The notes beneath the pieces were generated by a model. It worked only from the letters and a program-made list of their open reading frames with translations, did no database searches and had not been told where the DNA came from. A program made the position numbers and the translations under genes. Source: Mycolicibacterium sphagni (GTDB lineage: Bacteria > Actinomycetota > Actinomycetes > Mycobacteriales > Mycobacteriaceae). From it: a DNA stretch of 64,000 nt. This document shows positions 32,476-41,963 of the stretch, piece by piece. The first letter of the stretch is position 1, and each line of letters starts with the position of its first letter. The DNA is taken from NCBI RefSeq assembly GCF_002250655.1, contig NZ_NOZR01000002.1, positions 62,001 to 126,000 of the forward strand, written 5' to 3'.

Positions 32476-34281
32476 ATGTGTGGAGCGGCGGGCGAAGTCC
32501 GCCTCGACAGTCAGGTCCCCGATGTGGCAGCCGTGGCTGCCATGGCGGAGACGATGGAACGCCGCGGGCCCGACGCGGCCGGGGTGTGGTCTGCGGGCCG
32601 GGTGGCGCTCGGCCATCGACGGCTGAAAATCATCGACCTCTCCGAGGCCGGGGCCCAGCCGATGGTGGACGCCGACCTCGGGCTGACGATCTGCTGGAAC
32701 GGCTGTATCTACAATTACGAGGCGCTGCGCGACGAGCTTGTCGGGCACGGCTACCGGTTCTTCTCGCACAGTGACACCGAGGTGTTGCTCAAGGCCTACC
32801 ACCACTGGGGCGATCGGTTCGTCGAGCGGCTGTACGGGATGTTCGCGTTCGCCATCGCCGAACGCGACAGCGGCCGGGTGCTGCTCGGGCGCGACCGCCT
32901 CGGCATCAAACCGCTTTATATCACTGAAGATTCGCACCGCATCCGATTCGCGTCGTCGCTGCCCGCACTGCTGGCCGGCGGCGGCGTGGACACCCGCATC
33001 GACCCGATCGCGCTGCACCACTACCTCACGTTCCACTCGGTGGTGCCCGCACCCCGCACCATCCTGAGCGGGGTGCGCAAGCTCTCCCCCGGCACCCTGA
33101 TGGCGATCGAACCCAACGGCACGCGCCGCGAGATCACTTACTGGGAACCCGATTTCACCCGTAGCGAGGAGCGCTCCCACTGGAGCGAACGGGATTGGCA
33201 GGACGCGGTTCTCGATTCACTGCGCAGCGCGGTGAAGCGCCGCCTGGTCGCCGACGTGCCCGTTGGTTGCCTGCTCTCCGGCGGAGTCGACTCCAGCTTG
33301 ATCGTCGGCCTGCTTGCCGAAGCGGGTCAGACCGGACTCTCGACGTTCTCCATCGGCTTCGAATCCGTCGGCGGCGTCAAGGGCGACGAGTTCGCCTACT
33401 CCGACATCGTGGCCAAGCGGTTCGACACCGACCATCATCAGATCCGCATCGACACCGCCCGGATGCTGCCCGCCCTCGAGGGCGCGATCGGCGCCATGAG
33501 CGAGCCGATGGTCTCCCACGACTGTGTGGCGTTCTATCTGCTCAGCCAGGAAGTCGCCAAGCATGTCAAGGTCGTTCAGTCCGGTCAGGGCGCCGACGAG
33601 GTGTTCGCGGGCTACCACTGGTATCCCCCGATGAGCGAGCCCGACGCGGCCTCCGTCGAGGGCTCCGTCGGCCGTTACCGCGGAGCGTTCTTCGACCGCG
33701 ACCACGACGGCGTCGCCGCCCTGCTCTCCCCCGACCGGGTCAACGGCGTCGACCCGAGCCTGGCATTCGTCGCCGACCATTTCGCCCGGCCCGGCGCGCA
33801 GACCGGCGTTGACCGCGCACTGCGACTGGACACCATGGTGATGCTGGTGGATGACCCGGTCAAACGCGTGGACAACATGACGATGGCGTGGGGGCTGGAA
33901 GGCCGGGTGCCGTTCCTCGACCACGAGCTGGTCGAACTGGCGGCGACCTGCCCGCCGGATCTGAAGACCGCCCACGGCGGCAAGGGTGTATTGAAAGAGG
34001 CTGCCCGGCAAGTGATTCCGTCCGAGGTGATCGACCGGCCGAAGGGGTACTTCCCGGTGCCCGCGCTCACCCACCTAGAGGGGCCGTATCTGGACATGGT
34101 CCGCGACGCGCTGTACGCGCCTCAGGCCAAGGAACGCGGCCTGTTCCGGCCCGACGCCGTCGAACGGCTGCTGGCCGATCCCAACGGACGACTGACCCCG
34201 CTGCGCGGAAATGAACTGTGGCAGATCGGACTTCTCGAGCTGTGGCTGCAGCAGCACGGCATCACCGGGCCGGCCGCATGA
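32476..34281 (+). CDS. asnO: N-acetylglutaminylglutamine amidotransferase (asparagine synthase-like)
   Basis: A 601-residue enzyme with an N-terminal class II glutaminase (MCGAAGEV, nucleophile Cys2; RRGPDAAG; CWNGCIYNYEALR) and a C-terminal asparagine synthase domain with the ATP-pyrophosphatase motif LLSGGVDSS near residue 267 and GQGADEVFAGY. It is paired with ngg downstream (ATGA overlap), the hallmark of the NAGGN osmolyte locus first described in Pseudomonas/Sinorhizobium. It should convert the C-terminal carboxylate of N-acetylglutaminylglutamine to the amide. Start ATG 32476 with GGGAG upstream. True AsnB function is less likely because of this pairing. Confidence 0.88.
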   Translation: MCGAAGEVRLDSQVPDVAAVAAMAETMERRGPDAAGVWSAGRVALGHRRLKIIDLSEAGAQPMVDADLGLTICWNGCIYNYEALRDELVGHGYRFFSHSDTEVLLKAYHHWGDRFVERLYGMFAFAIAERDSGRVLLGRDRLGIKPLYITEDSHRIRFASSLPALLAGGGVDTRIDPIALHHYLTFHSVVPAPRTILSGVRKLSPGTLMAIEPNGTRREITYWEPDFTRSEERSHWSERDWQDAVLDSLRSAVKRRLVADVPVGCLLSGGVDSSLIVGLLAEAGQTGLSTFSIGFESVGGVKGDEFAYSDIVAKRFDTDHHQIRIDTARMLPALEGAIGAMSEPMVSHDCVAFYLLSQEVAKHVKVVQSGQGADEVFAGYHWYPPMSEPDAASVEGSVGRYRGAFFDRDHDGVAALLSPDRVNGVDPSLAFVADHFARPGAQTGVDRALRLDTMVMLVDDPVKRVDNMTMAWGLEGRVPFLDHELVELAATCPPDLKTAHGGKGVLKEAARQVIPSEVIDRPKGYFPVPALTHLEGPYLDMVRDALYAPQAKERGLFRPDAVERLLADPNGRLTPLRGNELWQIGLLELWLQQHGITGPAA

Positions 34282-36032
34282 GTAGCGGCCACACCGAGGC
34301 GATCACGATGGGCCTGCACGGGGCTTCGCCGCAGCACCTGGTCATCGAGATGAGAGACGACGTGGTGCTCGAACTTGGTTGGGGCCGTTTACTTTTCGGG
34401 CAGACCTTCGAAGACCCAGGCAAGCTGGCCGCGGTGCTGCAACAGGAGGCGCAGGGCCGCAGGGACATCTGTATCTACGCCCGCGAATCGCATGTGCTGG
34501 TGGCCAAGTCGCCGGCCGAGCTGTTCATCGACCCCAGCCACACCTACCGGTGGCGGCTGCACCCCGACGACGCGGCCGACCCCGACCCGATCGGGTTCTC
34601 GGTGCGGCCGTTGCGCGACAAAGCCGAAGCCGACGAGATGAACCGGGTGTACCTGCGCTGCGGCATGGTGGCCGCGCCGACTGACGTGATCTGGAACAAC
34701 CACCTGCACTGCGACGCGGTCGAATACCTGGTCGCGGTGCGCGACGACGACGGTTCGATCGTCGGCACGGTCACCGGGGTGGATCACAAGCGCCTCTTCA
34801 ACGATCCCGAGGACGGCTCCAGCCTGTGGACGCTGGCCGTCGACCCGACGACCAGCCTGCCCGGCATCGGCGCCTCGCTGACGCGCACGCTGGCCGCGAT
34901 CTTCCGCGGCCGGGACCGGGCCTACTTGGACCTGTCGGTGGCTTACGACAACAAAGCAGCGATCGGGCTGTACGAGAAGCTCGGCTTCGAGCGCGTGCCG
35001 GTGCTGGCCGTCAAACGCAAGAACGCGATCAACGAACCGCTGTTCACGCCGGCGTCGGAGACCGTTGACGATCTGAACCCCTACGCGCGCATCATTGCCG
35101 ACGAGGCCATGCGCCGGGGAATCCGCATCGAGGTGCTCGACGCCGAGACCGGTGAGATGCGGTTGTCACACGGCGGACGCAGCGTGGTGACCCGGGAGTC
35201 GTTGAGCGAATACACCTCTGCGGTGGCGATGAGCCGCTGCGACGACAAGCGGCTCACCCGCCGCATCGTCTCCGAGGCCGGCATCACGGTGCCCAGGGGC
35301 CGGCTGGCCACCTTCGACGCCGACGACCATACGTTCCTGGCCGAGGTCGGCGATGTCGTCGTCAAACCGACCCGCGGCGAGCAAGGCAAGGGCATCACCG
35401 TCGGGGTCGACGGACCCGACGCACTGGATTCCGCGCTGGCCCGGGCCAGAGAACAGCACCCTGAGGTGCTGATCGAGCAGCGTGCTCCCGGCGACGATCT
35501 TCGCCTGGTGGTCATCGACGGCAAGGTGGTCGCCGCGGCGCTGCGCAAGCCGGCCGAGGTGGTGGGCACCGGCAAGCACACCATCCGGGAGCTGATCGAG
35601 ACCCAGAGCCGCCGCCGCGCCGCGGCCACTGGGGGCGAGTCGCACATTCCCGTCGACGGTGTCACCGTCTCAACCGTCGCCGAGTCCGGCTGGGCCTTCG
35701 ACGACGTACTGCCCGAAGGGGAACGGCTGCGGGTTCGCCGGACCGCGAATCTGCACCAGGGCGGCACCATTCACGACGTGACGGCCAAGGTGCATCCCGC
35801 GCTGTGCCGGGTCGGCGTGACTGCCGCCGACGCCATCGGCATCCCGGTCACCGGCATCGACCTTCTGGTGCCCGATGTGACTCGCGACGAGTACGTGTTC
35901 ATCGAAGCCAACGAGCGACCCGGCCTGGCCAATCACGAGCCTCAGCCAACCGCACAGGCTTTCGTCGATTTCCTGTTTCCCGGGCAGCCCGGGCTACCGC
36001 AGGCTTGGACCCCTGAGGAACCGCCGCGCTGA
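34278..36032 (+). CDS. ngg: N-acetylglutaminylglutamine synthetase (GNAT plus ATP-grasp)
   Basis: A 584-residue two-domain enzyme. The acetyltransferase part (~105-255) shows WTLAVDPTTSLPGIGASLTR and YDNKAAIGLYEKLGFERV; the ATP-grasp part (~300-580) shows VVVKPTRGEQGKGITVGV, LIEQRAPGDDLRLVVIDGKVV and FIEANERPGL, resembling the cyanophycin synthetase/glutathione-synthetase type. It should acetylate glutamine and ligate a second glutamine. The ATG at 34278 overlaps the asnO stop (ATGA); a longer upstream frame lies inside asnO. The third gene of the usual trio, an M42-like peptidase, is not nearby. Confidence 0.9.
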   Translation: MSSGHTEAITMGLHGASPQHLVIEMRDDVVLELGWGRLLFGQTFEDPGKLAAVLQQEAQGRRDICIYARESHVLVAKSPAELFIDPSHTYRWRLHPDDAADPDPIGFSVRPLRDKAEADEMNRVYLRCGMVAAPTDVIWNNHLHCDAVEYLVAVRDDDGSIVGTVTGVDHKRLFNDPEDGSSLWTLAVDPTTSLPGIGASLTRTLAAIFRGRDRAYLDLSVAYDNKAAIGLYEKLGFERVPVLAVKRKNAINEPLFTPASETVDDLNPYARIIADEAMRRGIRIEVLDAETGEMRLSHGGRSVVTRESLSEYTSAVAMSRCDDKRLTRRIVSEAGITVPRGRLATFDADDHTFLAEVGDVVVKPTRGEQGKGITVGVDGPDALDSALARAREQHPEVLIEQRAPGDDLRLVVIDGKVVAAALRKPAEVVGTGKHTIRELIETQSRRRAAATGGESHIPVDGVTVSTVAESGWAFDDVLPEGERLRVRRTANLHQGGTIHDVTAKVHPALCRVGVTAADAIGIPVTGIDLLVPDVTRDEYVFIEANERPGLANHEPQPTAQAFVDFLFPGQPGLPQAWTPEEPPR

Positions 36033-36034
36033 GC

Positions 36035-36598
36035 TCACCAGGTGCTGGTGCGCAACACGATCTCGGCGGCCAGCTGCGCGGTGGACTCCGCGGCATTGCG
36101 CCGACCGGTGAACTCCACCAGACGGTAATCGCTGTAGACGTAGCGCTGGCTGGCCCTGGCCAATGCCCGCGCGGCCGGTGTGCTGACCAACGCGGTTGTG
36201 TTGATCTCCACTGGCGGGCAGTCCTCGTCGCGGATCATGCCGTTCTGGTCGGGCACCCGAGGATGGCCACGATCAACGACGACGAGACCGGTGAACCGGT
36301 CGAGGCGGGTGGCAGCAAGCTCCCAGGCGAGTTCAGCGCCGGCGCGGTCACCCACCAAGACGCCCCAGCGGACATCGAGTGCATCGAGGATGCCCACCAC
36401 GGCCTTGGGATGCAGCCGTGGGTCGGCACCGATCACGACCGTTCGCACGGACGCTGTGTGCAAACGCTGACAGACCCCGTCGTAGGCGGCCGGCGCATGC
36501 TGGGCCGCACCCAGCACCACGACGAAGGGCCCCTTTTCCGGGCCGGTCACGCTGACCGGCACGGGGAACCCATCGACAGTCACCATTGTCGACAGCAT
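36035..36598 (-). CDS. alpha/beta-hydrolase-fold protein lacking the nucleophile
   Basis: A 187-residue protein that resembles an alpha/beta hydrolase in its first half (FVVVLGAAQHAPAAYDGVC, WGVLVGDRAGAELAWELAA, GLVVVDRGHPR), but the nucleophile elbow, normally GxSxG, reads GDRAG, placing Arg where the serine should be. The protein is also short (most are 250-300 aa). It may be a non-catalytic remnant or a binding protein. ATG at 36598 or an internal one at 36586 are possible starts. It converges on ngg with two bases between stops and is followed on its own strand by no further gene. Confidence 0.65.
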   Translation of the reverse strand: MLSTMVTVDGFPVPVSVTGPEKGPFVVVLGAAQHAPAAYDGVCQRLHTASVRTVVIGADPRLHPKAVVGILDALDVRWGVLVGDRAGAELAWELAATRLDRFTGLVVVDRGHPRVPDQNGMIRDEDCPPVEINTTALVSTPAARALARASQRYVYSDYRLVEFTGRRNAAESTAQLAAEIVLRTSTW

Positions 36599-36662
36599 TT
36601 CGCCACGTTACTGGGAAAGTGGCTTTCGGCGGGCAATTTCGGCAGGGTTCCTCAACTCCTAC

Positions 36663-37334
36663 TCAGGTGGCTTGACGAATCTTGGCGGCCTGCTTGGCAA
36701 AGACGTCCAGGAACGTCTGCGGCAGTGACGCTTTGGCGTCAATGCTGGGATCGGGCATGGGAAAAGCGATTCCGAACATTCCGTGCCTGCCCACGTTTTG
36801 GAATGCCATGTAAACACTACTGGGCGAACCCATCAGCTGCATCGTTTGCTGATACGCCAGGACGTCGTCCCCCAAAGGAGGTAGCTCGGTGGTGGTGATG
36901 GGAATGCCCTTGCTCTTCGAGTCGAAGAACGCTTCGAATTTCGCACACCGCCCGGCCGCGGCCTCGAGCTTGTCCATGTCCAACGGCCACGACAACACGG
37001 TCATGACGATGCGCGCACCGTTGTAGGTGGCCGCGTATTTCGAGGCGCTACCGGGCCCGCGCTCAGCCGAATCGGCAATCACGTTGGTCATGGCGTTGGC
37101 GCAGCCTTCGGGGCGCGACAGCATCGATGGCGGACTGCCGGTGTTGTCGGGCTGGCCGGGGTGCTCGACGATGCGGTCGTACTGAACGCCCGGCGGGAAG
37201 TCAGCGGGAGTCAGCGTGGCCTTCTCCAGTGTTGCGCCCGGCCACGTCGCGGTGCCGATGACTGTCGATCCGCAACCGGCGACCAGCACGGCGGCAGCCG
37301 CCGCCGTCGTGACCACCGCCATGCGACCCGACAT
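36663..37334 (-). CDS. mycobacterial lipoprotein of unknown function
   Basis: A 223-residue protein with a lipoprotein signal peptide and lipobox VLVAGC, so it is exported and acylated. The mature part contains EKATLTPADFPPGVQYDR and two Cys near residues 78 and 130, and resembles the mycobacterial DUF5642-type lipoproteins in general style (secreted, PPG near the start), but I cannot place it in a family with confidence. ATG at 37334 is chosen because the signal peptide starts there; an upstream in-frame ATG would enter the cobQ gene. It starts 10 bases after the cobQ stop. Confidence 0.75.
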   Translation of the reverse strand: MSGRMAVVTTAAAAAVLVAGCGSTVIGTATWPGATLEKATLTPADFPPGVQYDRIVEHPGQPDNTGSPPSMLSRPEGCANAMTNVIADSAERGPGSASKYAATYNGARIVMTVLSWPLDMDKLEAAAGRCAKFEAFFDSKSKGIPITTTELPPLGDDVLAYQQTMQLMGSPSSVYMAFQNVGRHGMFGIAFPMPDPSIDAKASLPQTFLDVFAKQAAKIRQAT

Positions 37335-37344
37335 AGTTCTCAGG

Positions 37345-38850
37345 CTACCGATCAAGCCGCGTGCTGATCGTCGGGCGCACCGGCACACCACCGTCTAGCA
37401 GCGACAACAGCGCGTCGATGTCGAGGTGGGCGACCAGCAGATCGGCCATCACGTCGAGCTGGGCGTCTCGGCGGGCGGGCACGCTGACATCGCCGGCGAC
37501 CTGGAATCCGGACCGGCCGGCCGCCACGGCCGCCGCGGCGAGCCAGTCGCGACGGAATTCGTCGTTGTCGAGCAGGCCGTGCCAATGGGTGCCGAACACC
37601 GCACCCCGGACGTACCCCTGCACGATGCCGTCGGCCTCGAACCATTCGTCCTCCGCGCAGCGCGTCACGCGGCCGTGGTGGATTTCGTAGCCGCTCAACG
37701 GACTCGGCCACCGTCGCAGCACCTTGTCGGGTGCGAAGTCGATGTCGGCGTCGAACAATCCCAGCCCGTCGACATCGCCCGAACGGGTTTCGACGGTGTC
37801 GCCGATGCGCCGGCACAGCATCTGGAAGCCGCCGCAGATCCCCAGCACCGGACGCCCGGCGCGGGCATGGGCGGCGATCGCGTCAGCCAGTCCGCGCTCC
37901 CGCAGCCAGCCCAAGTCGGCGACGGTGGCCTTGCTGCCCGGGATCACGACGACGTCGGCGTCGGCCACTTCGGTGGGTTCGGCTGCCCACCGGACCTGCA
38001 CCCCAGGCTCACAGGCCAGCGCTTCGAGGTCGGTGGAGTTCGAGATACGCGGCAACCGGATCGCCGCCACGCGCAGCCACTGCTCACCGCGCGGAGGCGC
38101 CGGCACCCCGATCACCTGGCCGGCCACCACCGACACCGAATCCTCGGTGTCCAGCCACAGCTCGTCGCAGTGGGGCACGATCCCGTAGGTGGGCCGGCCG
38201 GTGAGCTGCGCCAGCTGGTCCAGACCGGGCGCGAGCAACGCGGGATCGCCGCGGAACTTGTTGACGATGAAGCCGGCGATCAGCGCCTGGTCCTCCGGTG
38301 ACAGCACGGCTACGGTGCCGAACAGGTGGGCCAGCAGCCCGCCACGGTCGATGTCGCCAACGATCACGACAGGCAGATTCGCCGAGCGCGCCAGTCCCAT
38401 GTTGGCCAGATCGGTTGCCCGCAGGTTGATCTCGGCGGGCGATCCGGCACCCTCGCACACCACGACGTCGAATTCGGCTCGCAGCGAGTCCAATTCGTCG
38501 GCGACCACCCCGGCCAGCCGATCACGGTGTTCGATGTAGTCGGCCGCGCCGACGGTGCCGACCGGGTGGCCCTTGACGATCAGCTGTGAGGTCCGGTCAC
38601 TGCCGGGTTTGAGCAGCACCGGGTTGAACCGGGTGCTGGGTTGCAGGCCCGCTGCGCGCGCCTGCATGCCCTGAGCCCGGCCGATCTCGCCGCCGTCGAC
38701 GGTGACCACCGAGTTGTTGCTCATGTTTTGAGCTTTGAACGGTGCGACGCGAATTCCCTTGCGCGCCAGTAGTCGACAGAGGCCGGCGACCACCATCGAC
38801 TTGCCGGCATCCGATGTGGTGCCCGCGATCAGCAGAGCGCCGCCGGTCAC
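37345..38850 (-). CDS. cobQ: cobyric acid synthase
   Basis: A 501-residue enzyme that amidates four side chains of adenosylcobyrinic acid a,c-diamide with glutamine and ATP. The N-terminal ATPase domain shows [18 protein letters not shown] and [10 protein letters not shown]; the C-terminal glutaminase domain shows [11 protein letters not shown] (nucleophile Cys), and THWHGLL (His). Length fits. GTG at 38850 overlaps the mapB stop (GTGA); longer in-frame starts lie in mapB. It is an isolated cobalamin gene, with no other cob gene in the window. Confidence 0.93.
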   Translation of the reverse strand: MTGGALLIAGTTSDAGKSMVVAGLCRLLARKGIRVAPFKAQNMSNNSVVTVDGGEIGRAQGMQARAAGLQPSTRFNPVLLKPGSDRTSQLIVKGHPVGTVGAADYIEHRDRLAGVVADELDSLRAEFDVVVCEGAGSPAEINLRATDLANMGLARSANLPVVIVGDIDRGGLLAHLFGTVAVLSPEDQALIAGFIVNKFRGDPALLAPGLDQLAQLTGRPTYGIVPHCDELWLDTEDSVSVVAGQVIGVPAPPRGEQWLRVAAIRLPRISNSTDLEALACEPGVQVRWAAEPTEVADADVVVIPGSKATVADLGWLRERGLADAIAAHARAGRPVLGICGGFQMLCRRIGDTVETRSGDVDGLGLFDADIDFAPDKVLRRWPSPLSGYEIHHGRVTRCAEDEWFEADGIVQGYVRGAVFGTHWHGLLDNDEFRRDWLAAAAVAAGRSGFQVAGDVSVPARRDAQLDVMADLLVAHLDIDALLSLLDGGVPVRPTISTRLDR

Positions 38851-39707
38851 GGGGCCAGGGTCAGAATTTCCGCGCCATCCTCGGTCACGACCAGGGTGTG
38901 CTCGAACTGGGCAGTCCACTTGCGGTCCTTGGTGGCCACGGTCCAGCCGTCGCCCCAGATCTCGTAGTCCAGCGCGCCGAGGTTGATCATCGGTTCGATG
39001 GTGAACGTCATTCCCGGCTCCAGCAGGGTCTCCACCTCGGGCTGGTCGTAGTGCAGCACCACCAGTCCATTGTGGAACGTGGTGCCGATGCCGTGGCCGG
39101 TGAAGTCCCGAACTACGTTGTAGCCGAAGCGATTTGCGTACGCCTCGATGACTCGTCCGACCACTGACAGGGCTCGGCCGGGTTTGACGGCCTTGATCGC
39201 CCGCATCGTCGCCTCATGGGTGCGTTCCACCAGCAGGCGGTGTTCCTCACTGACGTCGCCGGCCAGGAAGGTGGCGTTGGTGTCACCGTGCACACCGCGG
39301 ATGAACGCGGTCACGTCGATATTGACGATGTCGCCGTCCTCCACGACGGTCGAGTCCGGGATGCCGTGGCAGATGATCTCGTTGAGCGAGGTACAGCAGG
39401 ACTTCGGAAAACCCTTGTAGTGCAGCGTCGACGGATAGGCACCGTGATCGATCATGTACTCGTGGGCGATGCGGTCCAGCTCGTCGGTGGTCACCCCCGG
39501 CGCGACGGCCTTACCGGCTTCGGCCAGCGCGCCGGCAGCGATCCGCCCGGCGATGCGCATGTTCTCGATGACCTCGGGCGTCTGGACCCAAGGCTCGCTG
39601 CCTTCGGCCACCGTCGACTTACCCACATATTCGGGACGTTCGATGGTCTTGGGGACGGGCAGGGTCGGTGAAACCTCTCCGGGCCGGAGTGCACTGCGTA
39701 CGGGCAT
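38847..39707 (-). CDS. mapB: methionine aminopeptidase, type I with N-terminal extension
   Basis: A 286-residue MetAP that removes the initiator methionine. The five metal ligands are visible: NIDVTAF and HGDTNATF (two Asp), [11 protein letters not shown] (His), FTIEPMIN (Glu), and QFEHTLVV (Glu). The ~40-residue N-terminal extension with [15 protein letters not shown] is typical of the MetAP1c/MapB class of mycobacteria, where it is a PxxP-like linker. Homologue of Rv2861c. Coupled to cobQ by GTGA. Confidence 0.95.
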   Translation of the reverse strand: MPVRSALRPGEVSPTLPVPKTIERPEYVGKSTVAEGSEPWVQTPEVIENMRIAGRIAAGALAEAGKAVAPGVTTDELDRIAHEYMIDHGAYPSTLHYKGFPKSCCTSLNEIICHGIPDSTVVEDGDIVNIDVTAFIRGVHGDTNATFLAGDVSEEHRLLVERTHEATMRAIKAVKPGRALSVVGRVIEAYANRFGYNVVRDFTGHGIGTTFHNGLVVLHYDQPEVETLLEPGMTFTIEPMINLGALDYEIWGDGWTVATKDRKWTAQFEHTLVVTEDGAEILTLAP

Positions 39708-39716
39708 GTGACCAGC

Positions 39717-40292
39717 CTAATGGCGCCGCAGCAGCGGATGCTTGGGACCGCGGACGTTGACCGACCCCATGACCACCCGGCCGGTGAGCACCACATGCGG
39801 GGTGCCTTCGGCGGGTGCGTCCTTGCGGCGGTCGCGGGCGCTACCGGCATAGACGGTGACGTCGTCGATGGAGGCGCTGGCCCCCTCGGGCAGCCGCAAG
39901 TCCACCGAGCCGCGCACCATGTCGAGCTCGATGACGACGACCGGGCCGGCGAACCGGGCGTTGGTGAGGTCGAGCTCGACGGAGCCCATCCGGCGCACCA
40001 ACGCCAGCCGTGTCGGCACGGTCCACTCCCCGTGCCGTTTCAGGGAGCCCATCCAGCCGCGCAGCTCGACCCGATCGGCAGCGGAAGTGACGATGGCGCC
40101 CGGTCCGGGCAGGTCGCCGACCAGGATCTCGAGATCGGTCTGCATCCGCGCCGCCGATACCTGCGCCGAGCGCTCCTCGAACTCGCCGATGTCGATCAGA
40201 CCCAGCGCGACAGCGTTGTGTAGCCGCCGCAGCGTCCCGTTGCGGTCGGCATCGGACACCCGCATCGCGGGCGTGTGGTCGATTCCGGTCAT
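39717..40292 (-). CDS. DUF1707 domain protein with LiaF-like C-terminal half
   Basis: A 191-residue protein. The N-terminal ~60 residues (MRVSDADRNGTLRRL, ALGLIDIGEFEERSAQV, LEILVGDLPGP) are the DUF1707 domain common in actinobacteria, a short helical module thought to aid DNA or protein contact. The C-terminal half is beta-rich (VELDLTNARFAGPVVVIELDM, VDLRLPEGASASI, GSVNVRGP) and resembles the cell-wall-active antibiotic response/LiaF C-terminal fold. No membrane segment is seen. Role unknown. It is divergent from the Rieske lipoprotein gene and precedes mapB. Confidence 0.8.
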   Translation of the reverse strand: MTGIDHTPAMRVSDADRNGTLRRLHNAVALGLIDIGEFEERSAQVSAARMQTDLEILVGDLPGPGAIVTSAADRVELRGWMGSLKRHGEWTVPTRLALVRRMGSVELDLTNARFAGPVVVIELDMVRGSVDLRLPEGASASIDDVTVYAGSARDRRKDAPAEGTPHVVLTGRVVMGSVNVRGPKHPLLRRH

Positions 40293-40359
40293 GGCTTTTC
40301 CACGGTACCTGTTCGCCCACCCGTTCGGACGCGGGAAAACCCTCGGTTAGCCTGGGGCG

Positions 40360-40749
40360 ATGTTCGCCTTGCCGCGCCGAACCGTGCTGATCGGAGCTGC
40401 GGTCGCACCGATCGCCGCCTGCAATACCAACACCGGCACGCTCGTCGCGCCGCCGACAACCGCGACGCCCGGTCAGGTTCTCGCTGCCACCACCGACATC
40501 CCGGTGGGGTCGGGCACGGTCGTCGGCGACACCATCGTCACTCAGCCGACGCCCGGTGTGTTCGAGGCGTTTGTCGCCCGGTGCACCCACGCCGGATGCG
40601 CGCTGCCGTCGGTCAGCGGTGACACCATCAACTGTCCGTGTCACGGCAGCCGGTTCGCCGTCGACGGCTCGGTGCTACGCGGGCCGGCCGTGGCGCCGCT
40701 GGAGCCCGTGGCGGTGAAAATTCAGGGTGGTCAGGTCGTCGCCGGCTGA
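40360..40749 (+). CDS. secreted Rieske [2Fe-2S] lipoprotein
   Basis: A 129-residue exported protein. The signal peptide has PRR before the hydrophobic core and a lipobox PIAAC, so it may use the Tat route and be lipid-anchored, which suits a pre-folded iron-sulfur protein. The Rieske motif is CTHAGC and CPCHGSRF. It therefore holds a single [2Fe-2S] cluster outside the membrane, presumably as an electron-transfer protein for an extracytoplasmic redox partner that is not obvious nearby. The first in-frame ATG is used. Confidence 0.85.
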   Translation: MFALPRRTVLIGAAVAPIAACNTNTGTLVAPPTTATPGQVLAATTDIPVGSGTVVGDTIVTQPTPGVFEAFVARCTHAGCALPSVSGDTINCPCHGSRFAVDGSVLRGPAVAPLEPVAVKIQGGQVVAG

Positions 40750-40998
40750 CTCAGCGCCGCCCGCTGGTGGTGTTGGGGTCGGCGACCGCAGATGACGCGC
40801 TCAAGAGCGCCGGCACGGCCAATGCCCTACCGGCTGCGAAGATTTCCGCTCCCGACCGCACCGTCGACACGCCCTTCATCTGCCTCCCTCGTGGTAGCCG
40901 ACACGGGGAAATCTATCCGTGTTCGCACTGCCCAGAGCCCGTCCCCAGCGTGTTGGTAGGGCGCGAGAAGCCACCTCCAAGGACCCGGCCGGGGTGAC
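40750..40998. other. 249-base intergenic region, no gene recognised
   Basis: Separates the convergent Rieske lipoprotein and nitronate monooxygenase genes. Short open frames exist on both strands but lack conserved-looking sequence. No strong hairpin was seen. Confidence 0.4.
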
Positions 40999-41913
40999 TC
41001 AGAATCGACTTGTGGCCGCACTCAGCGCGCTCTGCGCACCCACCCATGTGCTGCGAATGACGTCAGCCACCGGGAGGACCTCGACGATGCGGGACGAGAC
41101 CTGGCCGGTATTGGCCACGCTCGCGTCCATGTCCCCGTCGAAGTAGAGGCGGGTCACACCGTCGATCAGTGGAACTGCGGCACCCTCGGTGGACACCCGA
41201 CGGGCCAAGCCGACGTGCAACACCCGCATGGTGGGATTCCCGGGCAGATTCAGCAGGATCGTTCCGGCATCATCGGCGGCCACGATGGCGTCCTTGAAGT
41301 TGGCGTGCACGGCAGCTTCGCGGCTGGCCAGCATGCGGGTACCCATCTGTACACCCTCGGCACCCAGCACCACCGCGGCGGCGGCCGATCGGGCGTCGCA
41401 GATCCCACCAGCCGCAATGAGGGGCAGGTGGACCTGCTCGGCAATCAGCGGGAGGAGCACCATCGTGGAGGCGCCGAGCGCCGATTTGAAGCCACCCCCC
41501 TCGACGCCTTCGACCACTAAGGCATCGACGCCGGCGTCGACCGCCTTACGGGCACCGTTGAGCGACCCCACGACGTGCACCACCGTCATGCCCGCGTCGT
41601 GTAGTCGAGCAGTGAACAGCCCGGGGTCGCCCGCGGAGGTGAACACGTGCCGGACGTTCGCCTCGACCAGCACGTCGACGATGGACGGGTCCCGCTTCCA
41701 CCCCTGGATCATCAGGTTGGCGCCCACCGGCCGGTCGGTAAGATCGCGCACCGCACGCAGATCGGCGCGACCCTCCGGGGTGAGTGTCTCGATAATGCCC
41801 AGACCGCCGGCCTCGGAAACCGCGGCCGCGAGGGGCGCCCGTGCGATGTAGGTCATCGGCGCCTGGACGACGGGATAGGTGACGCCCAACAAACTCTGGA
41901 TCCGGTTGGTCAC
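40999..41913 (-). CDS. nitronate monooxygenase (2-nitropropane dioxygenase family)
   Basis: A 304-residue FMN-dependent TIM-barrel oxygenase. Motifs: VVQAPMTYIARAPLAAAVSE at the N-terminus, LIAAGGICDARS and GAEGVQMGTRMLAS (phosphate/FMN binding), as in mycobacterial NMO/2-NPD proteins; some members are instead enoyl-reductase-like. It would oxidise nitronates such as propionate 3-nitronate, or serve a lipid route. ATG 41913. It is a single gene between unrelated neighbours. Confidence 0.88.
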   Translation of the reverse strand: MTNRIQSLLGVTYPVVQAPMTYIARAPLAAAVSEAGGLGIIETLTPEGRADLRAVRDLTDRPVGANLMIQGWKRDPSIVDVLVEANVRHVFTSAGDPGLFTARLHDAGMTVVHVVGSLNGARKAVDAGVDALVVEGVEGGGFKSALGASTMVLLPLIAEQVHLPLIAAGGICDARSAAAAVVLGAEGVQMGTRMLASREAAVHANFKDAIVAADDAGTILLNLPGNPTMRVLHVGLARRVSTEGAAVPLIDGVTRLYFDGDMDASVANTGQVSSRIVEVLPVADVIRSTWVGAQSALSAATSRF

Positions 41914-41963
41914 GCATCATCTAAGCACACACGTCGAAGTGCCTGTGCTACTTGATAATTGGG

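Noticed and set aside
41943..41957. TACTTGATAATTG, resembling half of the 21-bp Rieske-module element, upstream of nitronate monooxygenase
   Set aside because: Only one half-site, with an inserted base and no symmetry; too weak to join the proposed regulon.
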